The notes beneath the pieces were generated by a model. It was not told where the DNA came from and ran no database searches. It worked only from the letters and a program-made list of their open reading frames with translations. Positions 15,510-23,203 of a DNA stretch of 64,000 bases are shown piece after piece. This DNA comes from Brevundimonas fluminis (GTDB lineage Bacteria; Pseudomonadota; Alphaproteobacteria; Caulobacterales; Caulobacteraceae), in NCBI RefSeq assembly GCF_003934285.1, contig NZ_RQWJ01000003.1, forward strand, positions 678,501-742,500, in the 5' to 3' direction. The translations under genes and the position numbers were made by a program. Every line of letters begins with the position of its first letter. The first letter of the stretch is position 1.

Positions 15510-16228
15510 GTCCGCAACTGGCGCTGAACAGATCCAGAGAGCGTAGACTGGGCCGCGGACAGGGAGGCACCTCAATGGAGGTTGGCCATGCGCCAGTCTG
15601 ACCTGTTCAAGCAACCGAAGCGCCCATGGAATGCCGGCCGTCTGATCGGCCCCAAGGCGCCGCTGAAACCGAAGCACATCTGGGCCATTCGACAGCAGTT
15701 GAAGGTCGCGAAGAGGGTTCGTGACCTTGCGATGTTCAACTGCGCCCTGGATGCCAAGCTGCGAGCCTGTGACCTGGTTCGGCTCCGGGTCAGTGACGTG
15801 GCGCCTGGCGGTGCGCTCCGACAACGGTCGATCGTTATCCAGCAGAAGACGGGGAGGCCGGTGCCGTTCGAGATCACGGAGCCAGCGCGCGACGCAATCG
15901 CGGCCTGGCTCAAGCTCCGTGGCGAGCGTGAAGATGACTGGCTGTTCCCGAGCCGCAGCCGACCGGGCCAGCATATCGGCACCCGGCAGTACGCACGGCT
16001 CGTGGATCAGTGGGTTCGGATGATCGACCTGGAACCGCAGGGCTACGGGACCCACAGCCTCAGGCGCACCAGGGTGTCGCTCGTCTACAAGAAGACCGGC
16101 AACCTTCGCGCCTGTCAGCTCCTGCTCGGCCACAGGAAGCTGGAGAGCACCGTCAGGTACCGCGGCATCGAGGTGGACGACGCCCTGGAGATGTCGGAGC
16201 AGATCGATCTGTGACTCAGGACCGGGCC
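15510..16228 (+). repeat. 720-bp recombinase unit, copy 2
   Basis: Inverted copy of 3682-4401. It starts GTCCGCAACTGGCGCTGAAC and ends in GACCGGGCC. The GTCCGCAAC start resembles the start of the 49-nt dispersed repeats. Identity is close to complete over the whole block, including the 70-nt leader, which suggests the unit, not just the gene, is what moves or was duplicated. Confidence 0.85.
15582..16214 (+). CDS. tyrosine recombinase, catalytic domain only (copy 2)
   Basis: A 210-aa tyrosine recombinase almost identical to the one at 3696. All catalytic residues are kept: Arg in LRACDLVRL, THSLRRT, LLGHRKLEST and the Tyr in TVRYRGIE. The substitutions seen are T13K, VC to LR in the LKxxGERE stretch, V to I in VRMxDLE, and L to R directly after the nucleophile Tyr. 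The gene has a GGAGGT-like sequence upstream (CAATGGAGGTTGGCC) and is followed by an 11-bp-stem terminator. Function as a site-specific recombinase is clear from the family; the site it acts on is not. Confidence 0.9.
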   Translation: MAMRQSDLFKQPKRPWNAGRLIGPKAPLKPKHIWAIRQQLKVAKRVRDLAMFNCALDAKLRACDLVRLRVSDVAPGGALRQRSIVIQQKTGRPVPFEITEPARDAIAAWLKLRGEREDDWLFPSRSRPGQHIGTRQYARLVDQWVRMIDLEPQGYGTHSLRRTRVSLVYKKTGNLRACQLLLGHRKLESTVRYRGIEVDDALEMSEQIDL

Positions 16229-16245
16229 CGAATGCGGGCCCGGTC
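16220..16245 (+). terminator. hairpin after recombinase copy 2
   Basis: A perfect 11-bp stem (GACCGGGCCCG and its complement) with an AATG loop, 5 nt after the recombinase stop. Only a weak T-rich tail follows. Copy 1 retains just the first arm. Confidence 0.6.
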
Positions 16246-16252
16246 ATCGTCG

Positions 16253-16275
16253 CCTAAGGGTGGTTAGCTGACGTC
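16253..16275 (+). repeat. half copy of the 49-nt repeat
   Basis: CCTAAGGGTGG followed by TTAGCTGACGTC matches the second half of the full copies. It encodes the last codons and stop of the gene on the opposite strand (16264-16626). Confidence 0.6.
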
Positions 16276-16626
16276 AGGTTCTTCTGAGGGAGTGCGGTTT
16301 GGACTGAGATCACGCCAAGACCTGCGACGCGCCTGCAGTTGCAGATACACCGCCAAAGGTTCATCCGGGACTTTGGTCCACCCGCCGACCCGCTCAACGT
16401 CTTGCTTTAGGGAGCTTTCGACGATGTTGGCGGCCTCTTCATCGAGTCGTTCGACGACAGCCAGAGTCTGATTGGCCTTGCGCCGGACCCTTCTGCTTTC
16501 TCCAGCCTTCCGCGCCGGGATTGCCTTCCGCGACGACTTGTCGTTTTCACCATAGGTGTTGCGCCGGTCCTTCGCGTAACTGAGGGCCTTTTTGTCTTGC
16601 GGCGTCTTCGGAGGCTTACCAGTCAT
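16264..16626 (-). CDS. basic hypothetical protein
   Basis: Soluble, strongly charged 120-aa protein. The N-terminal half is Lys/Arg-rich (KKALSYAKDRRNTYG, SSRKAIPARKAGESRR). The middle is helical and acidic (AVVERLDEEAANIVESSLK), and the C-terminal stretch contains VYLQLQARRRSWRDLS. No signal peptide. I do not recognise a domain. The last residues (EPDVS) are encoded within a half copy of the 49-nt repeat, so the 3' end may have been remodelled by it. Confidence 0.55.
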   Translation of the reverse strand: MTGKPPKTPQDKKALSYAKDRRNTYGENDKSSRKAIPARKAGESRRVRRKANQTLAVVERLDEEAANIVESSLKQDVERVGGWTKVPDEPLAVYLQLQARRRSWRDLSPNRTPSEEPDVS

Positions 16627-16668
16627 CTAACGACGATGCCTGCGGCAGCGGAGTCCTGCAATCGGAAT

Positions 16669-16717
16669 GTCCGCAACGGGTCGGAAGCCGACCGTCACGT
16701 ACGGGTGGGAAGCGGAC
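16669..16717 (+). repeat. 49-nt dispersed repeat, full copy
   Basis: It is built of two similar halves in direct order: AACGGGTCGGAAGCCGAC, then TACGGGTGGGAAGCGGAC. The outermost 6 nt are inverted (GTCCGC at the start, GCGGAC at the end). It ends 22 nt before the ATG of the small gene at 16740. Confidence 0.85.
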
Positions 16718-16739
16718 GTTTCGAGAGCTACGATGATCT

Positions 16740-17033
16740 ATGCGCGACCCGCCAGCCAGTTTTGACAGGCTCTGTGGAGCATTTCACCAAGACGCCGTCG
16801 TGGTCTTGGGTGGAACGTTGGAATCGCAGGCCGACGAGTGCGTTGGATTTGTCTCTCTTAGCGACCAACCCGAGCTGTTGCTCTTTTTGGATGGCCTGCT
16901 GGAGCGAAAGGACAGCGGCGAACTGCGTCGGGTCCTAAGGAGGCAGCGCCACATCGACATTTCGATGCCGCGAGAAGCTTGGTGGACCCTCCTTGAGCTA
17001 GTCCGAGGGCGGCTGAGCGTGCATCATCGGTAG
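16740..17033 (+). CDS. small hypothetical protein bracketed by 49-nt repeats
   Basis: Hypothetical soluble protein of 97 aa. Visible features are a hydrophobic strand (QDAVVVLGGTLES), an acidic helix (LLLFLDGLLERKDSGELRR) and a C-terminal WWTLLELVRGRL. There is no clear ribosome-binding site. The gene lies exactly between two direct copies of the 49-nt repeat: one ends 22 nt upstream and the other begins at the base after the stop codon. It may be a passenger of a small mobile unit. Function is unknown. Confidence 0.45.
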   Translation: MRDPPASFDRLCGAFHQDAVVVLGGTLESQADECVGFVSLSDQPELLLFLDGLLERKDSGELRRVLRRQRHIDISMPREAWWTLLELVRGRLSVHHR

Positions 17034-17082
17034 TTCCGCAACGGGTCGGAAGCCTACGGTCACCTACGGGTGGAAAGCTGAC
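17034..17082 (+). repeat. 49-nt dispersed repeat, full copy
   Basis: Directly repeats 16669-16717 with few changes (AACGGGTCGGAAGCCTAC, then TACGGGTGGAAAGCTGAC). It starts at the base after the TAG of the 97-aa gene. Confidence 0.85.
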
Positions 17083-17141
17083 GTCCGGCAGGCATACACA
17101 CGACGATCTGCTTTCTGGCCGCCAGTGAATGGCCGCTGACG

Positions 17142-17744
17142 CTAGCCGGCGGTCATAACCATTCTGACCAACTCCGAGAGGCTACCAGCCTGCATCTTGG
17201 TCATGGCATTGGCCCGGTAGACCTCCACCGTACGCGGGCTGATGCCGAGGTCGAAGGCGATCACCTTGTTGGCATGTCCTTTGACGAGGCCGTCCACGAC
17301 ATCGCGCTCGCGCGGCGAGAGGGAGTCGAGGCGATCGGCGAAGGCACGCCTTTCGGCGTCGGCCGAGGTCGCCTTGCCCGCCTGATCCAGGACGCGATGG
17401 ATCGAAGCGAGGAGGACCTCGTCATCAAAGGGCTTTTCGATGAAGTCGACGACGCCCGCGCGCATGGCCTCGATGGCGAGGGGCACGTCGGCATGTCCGG
17501 TGATCACGATGACGGGCTCAACCGACCCGCTGTCGCGGAGCCTGCGGGCAAGTTCCAGTCCAGTCATGTCGGGCATTCGAACGTCGGTCACGACACAGCC
17601 CGCCGGACGATCCTCCACTGCCAAAAAGGCGACAGCGGACTCATAAGTCCGCACCGTCAGGTCGGCAGTTTCGAGCAGGAAGGCGATGGAGTCCCGCACC
17701 GCGGCATCGTCGTCGATGACGTGAATCATGGTGTTAGTCGCCAT
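17142..17744 (-). CDS. fixJ: FixJ-type response regulator
   Basis: Response regulator of 200 aa. The N-terminal receiver domain has the acidic pair (VIDDD), the phospho-acceptor Asp in [13 protein letters not shown], Thr in VITGHAD and Lys in IEKPFDD. A LuxR/FixJ helix-turn-helix follows ([19 protein letters not shown], then [15 protein letters not shown]). The start at 17744 has GGAGG 6 nt upstream and overlaps the stop of the sensor gene, so the pair is co-translated. In the family, phosphorylated FixJ activates microaerobic genes. Here the nearest candidate target is the divergent alternative oxidase beyond the sensor gene. Confidence 0.9.
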   Translation of the reverse strand: MATNTMIHVIDDDAAVRDSIAFLLETADLTVRTYESAVAFLAVEDRPAGCVVTDVRMPDMTGLELARRLRDSGSVEPVIVITGHADVPLAIEAMRAGVVDFIEKPFDDEVLLASIHRVLDQAGKATSADAERRAFADRLDSLSPRERDVVDGLVKGHANKVIAFDLGISPRTVEVYRANAMTKMQAGSLSELVRMVMTAG

Positions 17745-19212
17745 CGGCAGCCTCCTCCTCAATACGGGCGCGCTGAAGCGTGAAATGGAAGACGGTCCCG
17801 CCGCCCGGGTTCGGTTCGAACCAGATGCGTCCGCCATGAGTCTCGATGATGGTTCGGGAAATGGACAGTCCCACGCCCATCCCGCTCCTCTTGCTGGTCA
17901 CGAAGGGCTGGAACAGCTGATCCGCGAGCTCGTCGCCGACGCCCGCTCCGGTATCCGACACCGACACCCGCATCAGTTCGGCGTCCAAAGGGGCCGCGGC
18001 GATGACCAGCTCGCGCTTCGGCGAGTCTTCCATGGCGTCCATGCCGTTCCGGATCAGATTGAGCAGCACCTGTTGGATCTGCACCTTATCGGCGAGCACG
18101 CGGTCGGCGGCGGGATCTATCGCGAACCGTACGCGAACGCCGTGCTCACGCGCGCCGACGAGGGCTAGGGCGCTGGCTTCCTCGATGAGTTTCGGGAGGT
18201 CCTCGATGCGCCGTTCCGTTTCGCCGCGCGACACGAACTCGCGCAGCCGTCGGATGATGACGCCCGCCCGCAGGGCCTGATCCGCCGCTTGGTCGAGCGC
18301 AGTGGCGATCCGGTCCTCCCCCAGTCCCTTCGAGCTTAGCAGCCGTTTTGAGCCTTTGAGATAGTTGGAGATGGCCGTGAGCGGCTGGTTCAGTTCATGC
18401 GCCAGCGCCGAAGCCATTTCGCCTAGAGCCGTGAGGCGGGAAACCCGCACGAGGTCGCTCTGCAGCTCCTGCATCCGGGCCTCGGCCTGCTGGCGTTCGG
18501 TCAGGTCCCGCACGAAACCGGTGAAAAACCGGCCCTCGGCGGTGCGCATCTCGCCGACGGCGAGCTCCATCGGAAAGGTCGAGCCGTCCTTGCGCTGACC
18601 GACGACGATCCGCCCCAGACCGATAATGCGGCGCTCGCCTGTGTGGTAGTAGCGCTGCAGATAACCGTCGTGCGCCTCGCGATGGGGCGAGGGCATCAGC
18701 ACGCTGACATTCTGACCGATGGCCTCGTCGACAGACCAGCCGAACAGCCGCTCGGCCGTCGGGCTGAAGGCCCGGATCACGCCGGCGTCGTCGATCAGGA
18801 TCATCGCATCGGGAATGGTGTTCAGGATCAGCCGGAGGTGGGTCTCGCGCGCCGAGAGTTCCCGGTGGGCCCGTTGGAACCATTCGCCGCCCACTGTCAC
18901 GGCGGCCGCCACGCCGACGAACAGGGCGGCCTCGATCCAGAGCGCCGGGCTGGCCGGCGAGAGCAGCAGCCCGGCGCAGAGACCGATCACCCCCGCCACC
19001 GCTCCCGGAATCCAGCCGCCCATGGCGGCGCCGACCACCACAGCCGGGACAAAGACCAGAAACGCGCCGTGGTCGCCGATCCGCTCGTCGAGGGCGATGC
19101 GCAGCCCGGCGCCGACCAGGGCGACGACGACCGCCGCCGCAACGGCGATCCACGGGGACGCCGGGCGGATGAACGCCGAGGGCGCTGTCTCCGGGGACTG
19201 AAAGGATCGCAT
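17734..19212 (-). CDS. FixL-like membrane sensor histidine kinase
   Basis: Sensor kinase of 492 aa, start at 19212 (AAGGAG at 6 nt). Four membrane segments at residues 20-110 (DUF4118-like) are followed by a PAS domain at about 120-240, a HisKA domain with phospho-His272 ([11 protein letters not shown]) and an ATPase domain ([19 protein letters not shown]). The PAS domain is FixL-like throughout ([39 protein letters not shown]). However, in the position of the heme-ligand His of rhizobial FixL (DPHIIG, from memory) it has Arg195 (GERRIIG); the nearest His is 190. Heme binding in the usual way is therefore doubtful. Domain assignment is firm; the signal sensed is not known. Confidence 0.88.
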   Translation of the reverse strand: MRSFQSPETAPSAFIRPASPWIAVAAAVVVALVGAGLRIALDERIGDHGAFLVFVPAVVVGAAMGGWIPGAVAGVIGLCAGLLLSPASPALWIEAALFVGVAAAVTVGGEWFQRAHRELSARETHLRLILNTIPDAMILIDDAGVIRAFSPTAERLFGWSVDEAIGQNVSVLMPSPHREAHDGYLQRYYHTGERRIIGLGRIVVGQRKDGSTFPMELAVGEMRTAEGRFFTGFVRDLTERQQAEARMQELQSDLVRVSRLTALGEMASALAHELNQPLTAISNYLKGSKRLLSSKGLGEDRIATALDQAADQALRAGVIIRRLREFVSRGETERRIEDLPKLIEEASALALVGAREHGVRVRFAIDPAADRVLADKVQIQQVLLNLIRNGMDAMEDSPKRELVIAAAPLDAELMRVSVSDTGAGVGDELADQLFQPFVTSKRSGMGVGLSISRTIIETHGGRIWFEPNPGGGTVFHFTLQRARIEEEAADGD

Positions 19213-19340
19213 CGATGCTCCTTGCCCCGTCCGGCCGGCCTCCGCGCCTCCGGGATTCTCCTTAGGGTGAAGACCCGAATACCGCCGTCGGACGCACGCT
19301 TCTACACCGGTTGCATCTTCCAAGACGCCGCCGCAGCGGC

Positions 19341-19356
19341 CCGGAACGCTTTCCGG
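19341..19356. promoter_or_regulatory. palindrome CCGGAA-CGCT-TTCCGG before the oxidase gene
   Basis: Perfect 6-bp inverted repeat with a 4-nt spacer, 20 nt before the ATG of the alternative oxidase and close to its ribosome-binding site (AGGAG at about 19361). No FNR/FixK box (TTGAT-N4-ATCAA) is visible in this 163-nt divergent gap. It could be an operator or a leader hairpin. Confidence 0.4.
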
Positions 19357-19375
19357 ATCAACAGGAGCCAAGGCC

Positions 19376-20065
19376 ATGACCCCCTCCCTCGTCGACCTTT
19401 CGATCCACCATCAGCCGAAGGGCCTGTCGGACCGCGTGGCCTTCGGCTTCACCAAGCTGCTGCGCTTCTGCGCCGACACCTTCTTCGCCAAACGCTACGG
19501 TCACCGGGCCGTTGTGTTGGAGACCGTCGCCGCCGTGCCCGGCATGGTCGGCGCCACCATCAACCACCTGAGCTGCCTGCGCCGGATGTGCGACGACAAG
19601 GGGTGGATCAAGACCCTGATGGATGAGGCCGAGAACGAGCGCATGCACCTGATGACCTTCATCGAGATTTCGAAGCCGACGCTGTTCGAACGCTTCGTCA
19701 TCGTCTCCGTACAGTGGGTGTTCTACCTGTTCTTCTTCGGCCTCTACCTCGTCTCCTCGAAGACGGCTCACCGCGTGGTCGGCTATTTCGAGGAGGAGGC
19801 GGTGATCAGCTACACCCACTACCTCGCAGAGATCGACCAGGGCCGCAGCCCGAACGTGCCGGCGCCGGAGATCGCCAAGCGCTACTGGGGCCTGCCGGAT
19901 GACGCGACGCTTCGCGACGTGGTGCTGGTCGTCCGCGCCGACGAGGCCCACCACCGCGACGTCAACCACGGCTACGCCAACGAACTCGGTGGTCTACCGA
20001 TCCAAGCCGTCGCGCCCTGCCCGCCGCACGCGGCGCTGGAGCCGACTTGGAAGGCCGCTGCCTGA
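19376..20065 (+). CDS. alternative oxidase (di-iron ubiquinol oxidase)
   Basis: Cyanide-insensitive terminal oxidase of 229 aa that transfers electrons from ubiquinol to oxygen at the inner face of the cytoplasmic membrane without pumping protons. All iron ligands are present: E49 in VLET, E88 and H91 in NERMHL, E in FEEEAV at about 139-141, and E190 with H193 in RADEAHH. Two hydrophobic stretches (about 54-70 and 107-127) fit the monotopic anchor. The length matches bacterial homologues. It is divergent from the FixL/FixJ-like pair, separated by 163 nt, and is therefore a likely target of it. Confidence 0.95.
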   Translation: MTPSLVDLSIHHQPKGLSDRVAFGFTKLLRFCADTFFAKRYGHRAVVLETVAAVPGMVGATINHLSCLRRMCDDKGWIKTLMDEAENERMHLMTFIEISKPTLFERFVIVSVQWVFYLFFFGLYLVSSKTAHRVVGYFEEEAVISYTHYLAEIDQGRSPNVPAPEIAKRYWGLPDDATLRDVVLVVRADEAHHRDVNHGYANELGGLPIQAVAPCPPHAALEPTWKAAA

Positions 20066-20088
20066 TCCCACACTATCCAGCCGCGCCC

Positions 20089-20120
20089 AAGCCTCCCGTG
20101 AGCGTTACCACGGGAGGCTT
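20089..20120 (+). terminator. terminator-like hairpin after the alternative oxidase
   Basis: A perfect 12-bp stem (AAGCCTCCCGTG and its complement) with an 8-nt loop, 24 nt after the oxidase stop codon. The following bases are not a T-run, so intrinsic termination would be inefficient. Confidence 0.65.
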
Positions 20121-20185
20121 GCCTTGCCGGACTCAGAGATCATCCGTCTCGGTCCTCAAGCTATCTGCAGTGGCGGGTCGCTGAC

Positions 20186-20207
20186 GTCCGCAATGGGTCG
20201 AGAGCGG
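20186..20207 (+). repeat. fragment of the 49-nt repeat
   Basis: GTCCGCAATGGGTCGAGAGC matches the first half of the full copies. The second half is missing; the left end of IS6 copy 2 begins about 22 nt later and may have removed it. Confidence 0.5.
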
Positions 20208-20229
20208 TCTTTCAGCGGGCCCTGGACCG

Positions 20230-21039
20230 GTGCTGTCAGTCTAACCCTAACCGGTCTCTACTGATATGCTGAAAAGTCCATGCAGGGCAGGGACTTATGG
20301 CGAAACTCAGCTTCAAGCGGCACCGGTTCGAAAGCGACGTCATCAAGCGCGCGGTCTGGCTCTACTACCGCTTCAATCTCAGCCTCCGGGACGTCGAGGA
20401 GATCCTCGCCGAACGCGGGATCGACGTCTCCTACGAGGCGATCCGCGACTGGTGCCGGAAGTTCGGATTGCAGATCGCCAGGAACCTGCGGCGACGCCGA
20501 CCGGCGGCTTCGCCGCGGTGGCATCTCGACGAGATGGTGAGCGCGATCGGCGGGCGGCACATGTACGTCTGGCGCGCGGTGGACGACGAAGGGGAGGTGC
20601 TCGGCTCCGCGGTCGAGCGTCGGCGGGATGCGGCGACCGCCGAAAGCTTTCTGAGAAAGCTGCTGCGGGATCAGCCGGTTGTGCCAGAGACGATCGTCAC
20701 TGACGGCCTGGGCTCCTACAAGACCGCGCTGGATCGGCTGGGCCTGAGCGACCGCCATCGACCGGGTCGCCTCCGCGAAAACAATCGCGCGGAGAACTCG
20801 CATCTGCCGATCCGGAAGCGCGAGCGGCAGATGATCGGCTTCAAGAGCGCCCCTTCTGCCCAGCGGTTCCTGACGGTCCACGCCGCTTTCTACAACACCT
20901 TCTACACCCAGCGGCATCTTGTCAGCCGAGGCACGCTTCGGAAGCTCCGGGCGCAGGCGCACGCGGCCTGGAATGCGGCTGTGGCGTCGTGAGTGAGGCC
21001 GTTCAACTTGGCGATGGGTGGGAGTTAAGTTGACAGCAC
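20230..21039 (+). mobile_element. IS6-family insertion sequence, copy 2 (810 bp)
   Basis: Same length and terminal repeats as 7599-8408 (GTGCTGTCAGTCTAAC left; GTTAAGTTGACAGCAC right). Its right end interrupts a DUF3489 gene, whose remaining 3' part starts at 21041. No 8-bp target duplication (CTGGACCG left, TTGGCTGC right). Confidence 0.85.
20297..20992 (+). CDS. IS6-family DDE transposase
   Basis: Intact transposase of 231 aa, roughly 94 percent identical by eye to the copy at 7666. The DDE residues are kept in WHLDEMVSAIGG, IVTDGLGSYKTALDR and NNRAENSHLPIRKRE. The differences between the two copies are scattered, which argues for independent arrival of related elements or an old duplication. 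Confidence 0.93.
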   Translation: MAKLSFKRHRFESDVIKRAVWLYYRFNLSLRDVEEILAERGIDVSYEAIRDWCRKFGLQIARNLRRRRPAASPRWHLDEMVSAIGGRHMYVWRAVDDEGEVLGSAVERRRDAATAESFLRKLLRDQPVVPETIVTDGLGSYKTALDRLGLSDRHRPGRLRENNRAENSHLPIRKRERQMIGFKSAPSAQRFLTVHAAFYNTFYTQRHLVSRGTLRKLRAQAHAAWNAAVAS

Positions 21040-21040
21040 T

Positions 21041-21190
21041 TGGCTGCCGCACTCGGTGCGCGGCGCGCTGGCCGGCGCGGTCAAGAAGAAGCACAAGCTC
21101 ACCGTCACCTCGGAGAAGACCGACGCGGGCCGCATCTACCGCATCGCCCCGCTGGCTGCAGCCGCCAGCAACGGGCCGGCCGCCGAATGA
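21041..21190 (+). pseudogene. 3' remnant of a DUF3489 gene cut by IS6 copy 2
   Basis: Fifty codons in frame from the IS right end to a TGA at 21190. The sequence WLPHSVRGALAGAVKKKHK followed by LTVTSEKTDAGRIYRI is the conserved C-terminal block of DUF3489 proteins, as I recall the family. The 5' part of the gene is missing. The remnant still overlaps the next gene by ATGA, as expected for the intact DUF3489 / DUF2924 / recombinase cassette. Confidence 0.75.
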
Positions 21191-21612
21191 ACCGCGAGGC
21201 GATCAACGCCGAGGTCCGGGCACTGGAGCGCCTGGACCTCGAGGGCCTGCGGGCCGTCTGGGTGCGGCGCTACGGCTTGCCCGCGCCCAGGCTGCGGTCG
21301 CGCGAGCTTTTGGGCCTGAGCCTCGCCTGGCGGATCCAGGCCGAGGCCTTCGGCGGCCTGGACGCCGTCACCCGGCGCAAGCTGAAGGACGAGAAGGCGC
21401 CGCAGCGGGCGTCGGTGGACGTGCCGGTGGGCACGGTCCTGACGCGCGAGTGGAAGGGCGTGCCCCAGTCGGTGCGCCGGACCGCCAAGGGCTTCGAGTG
21501 GGACGGCACGACCTACCGCAGCCTGACCGCGGCGGCCCGGGCGATCTCGGGCGGCATCTGGGGCGGGCCGCTGTTTTTCGGCCTGGTGGAGCGGTCCGGT
21601 GGCAAGGCCTAG
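21187..21612 (+). CDS. DUF2924 family protein
   Basis: Protein of 141 aa, start ATG overlapping the upstream stop (ATGA). It contains the DUF2924 core: LERLDLEGLRAVWVRRYG, RSRELLGLSLAWRIQAEAFG, VGTVLTREWKGV, and GFEWDGTTYRSLTAAARAI. This family is regularly encoded immediately before a large serine recombinase in alphaproteobacterial islands. The 3' end overlaps the recombinase start by 14 nt. Its role, perhaps in directing or regulating recombination, is not established. Confidence 0.85.
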   Translation: MNREAINAEVRALERLDLEGLRAVWVRRYGLPAPRLRSRELLGLSLAWRIQAEAFGGLDAVTRRKLKDEKAPQRASVDVPVGTVLTREWKGVPQSVRRTAKGFEWDGTTYRSLTAAARAISGGIWGGPLFFGLVERSGGKA

Positions 21613-23203
21613 GCTCCGCTGCGCCATCTACACACGCAAGTCCTCCGAAGAAGGGCTGGAGCAGGAGTTCAACTCGCTGCATGCCCAGCGGGAAGCCTGC
21701 GAGGCCTATGTGAAGAGCCAGGCCGGGGAGGGATGGACCGCCCTGCCGACCGCCTACGACGACGGCGGGGTCTCCGGCGGGACGATGGAGCGGGACGGCC
21801 TGCAGAAGCTGCTGGCCGACGTGGCCGCCGGCCGGATCGACGTGGTGGTGGTCTACAAGGTCGACCGCCTGACCCGCGCGCTGAACGATTTCGCCCGCAT
21901 CGTCGAGGTGTTCGACAAGCACGGCGTCTCGTTCGTCTCGGTGACCCAGGCCTTCAACACCACGACCTCCATGGGCCGGCTGACGCTCAACGTGCTCCTG
22001 TCCTTCGCCCAGTTCGAGCGCGAGGTCACCGGCGAGCGCATCCGCGACAAGATCGCGGCCTCGAAGAAGAAGGGCATGTGGATGGGGGGCTGCCCGCCCC
22101 TGGGCTACGACCCCGACGGACGGAAGCTGAAGGTCAACGAAGCGGAGGCGGAGCTGGTCCACCACATCTTCCGCCGCTTCCTGGAGCTCCGGTCGGTCCC
22201 GGCGCTGCGCAAGGAACTGACGGCCGAAGGTCGGGTCTCCAAGCGGTGGACGGCCACCACCGGGACCGTGTTCGGCGGCATGCCCTTCGACAACGGCGCC
22301 CTCTACCACCTGCTTCGGAACAAGACCTACCTCGGCATGGTCCCGCACAAGGACCAGGCCTACCCCGCCGATCATCCGCCTATCATCGATCAGGCGACCT
22401 TCGACCGGGCCGAAGCGCAGCTGGCGACCCGTGCCCGGCGCGGACCCAACACGAAGAAGTCCGACCGGCCGGCCGCGCCGCCGCCGCTGCTCGAGCTGAA
22501 GGGCCGGCTCTTCGACTGCGACGGAACGGCGATGACCCCGATGCACGCCTACGGCCGCCGAGGCGGGGTGCATCGCTACTACGTCTCCAGCACGATCCAG
22601 CGGGGCAAGAAGGAGCGCCGGCCCGGCGCCATCCACAGACTGCCGGCCCTGCCGGTCGAGCGCTGGGCCATCGAGACCCTTCACCGGCTCTGCCCGGATC
22701 GTGATCCGCAAACGGTTCTGACACGGATGGATGTGCATGATCAGGCCGTGCAGATCGCCCTGCCGGTCAAGGCGTTGGCCCTTGAGGAGCGCGAGATCCC
22801 GTTGGCGGTCGATCGGGTCAAGCGGGCTCTGCAACCCGGCGAGACCGTCACCCTGGCCGGCGACCGCATTTGGGTCCACGTGCCGCGCCGGCTGAAGTTC
22901 CGCGGCGGGCGCGCCTGGCTGGAGGGCGAAGCGCCTAAGCAGGCGCGGCTCAGTCGGGCGCTGATCAAGGCGCTGAAGCGGGCGCATCAGGTGCTGGACG
23001 CCCACGTCGACGAGGACGGGGTGATGCCGCAGTCCCCATCTTCGCCCCACGAGCGCAACCTGGTGCGAATGGCCTGGCTGGCGCCGGACGTGCAGCTCGC
23101 CTTCCTCGAAGGTCGACAGAAGGCGGGCGTGTGCCTGGAGGACTTGCGGTGCGCCGCCATCCCGCTCTGCTGGGACGATCAAAGAGCTGCATTCGTCGCC
23201 TGA
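21599..23203 (+). CDS. large serine recombinase
   Basis: Site-specific serine recombinase of 534 aa with a GTG start that overlaps the DUF2924 gene. The N-terminal resolvase domain has the catalytic Ser in AIYTRKSSEEG (S15) and the usual VYKVDRLTRALNDF and LSFAQFEREVTGERIRDK helices. The recombinase DNA-binding domain follows at about 165-275 (GCPPLGYDPDGRKLKV, HIFRRFLELRS). The third domain (KGRLFDCDGTAMTPMHAYG) occupies the place of the zinc ribbon but has a single Cys, as in other members of this island family. It probably integrated or excises the island; the tRNA-Ser 340 nt downstream is a plausible attachment site. Confidence 0.92.
   Translation: MARPRLRCAIYTRKSSEEGLEQEFNSLHAQREACEAYVKSQAGEGWTALPTAYDDGGVSGGTMERDGLQKLLADVAAGRIDVVVVYKVDRLTRALNDFARIVEVFDKHGVSFVSVTQAFNTTTSMGRLTLNVLLSFAQFEREVTGERIRDKIAASKKKGMWMGGCPPLGYDPDGRKLKVNEAEAELVHHIFRRFLELRSVPALRKELTAEGRVSKRWTATTGTVFGGMPFDNGALYHLLRNKTYLGMVPHKDQAYPADHPPIIDQATFDRAEAQLATRARRGPNTKKSDRPAAPPPLLELKGRLFDCDGTAMTPMHAYGRRGGVHRYYVSSTIQRGKKERRPGAIHRLPALPVERWAIETLHRLCPDRDPQTVLTRMDVHDQAVQIALPVKALALEEREIPLAVDRVKRALQPGETVTLAGDRIWVHVPRRLKFRGGRAWLEGEAPKQARLSRALIKALKRAHQVLDAHVDEDGVMPQSPSSPHERNLVRMAWLAPDVQLAFLEGRQKAGVCLEDLRCAAIPLCWDDQRAAFVA

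Noticed and set aside
16669..17082. Integron-like cassette with attC sites
   Set aside because: The repeats are only 49 nt, lack the RYYYAAC / GTTRRRY core sites and the paired L/R boxes of attC, and the nearby recombinase lacks the IntI-specific extra domain.
19213..19375. FNR/FixK box in the fixL-oxidase gap
   Set aside because: No TTGAT-N4-ATCAA-like sequence could be found; only the CCGGAA palindrome is listed.
1..20300. CRISPR array in the repeat-rich part
   Set aside because: The 49-nt copies are kilobases apart, not regularly spaced, and no cas gene is present. The only close pair (16669 and 17034) brackets a gene.
7599..21039. Composite transposon of the segment between the IS6 copies
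   Set aside because: Transposases differ by about 6 percent, no shared 8-bp duplication at the outer ends, and the segment includes fixL/fixJ and the oxidase, which look native. Kept only as a rearrangement possibility.
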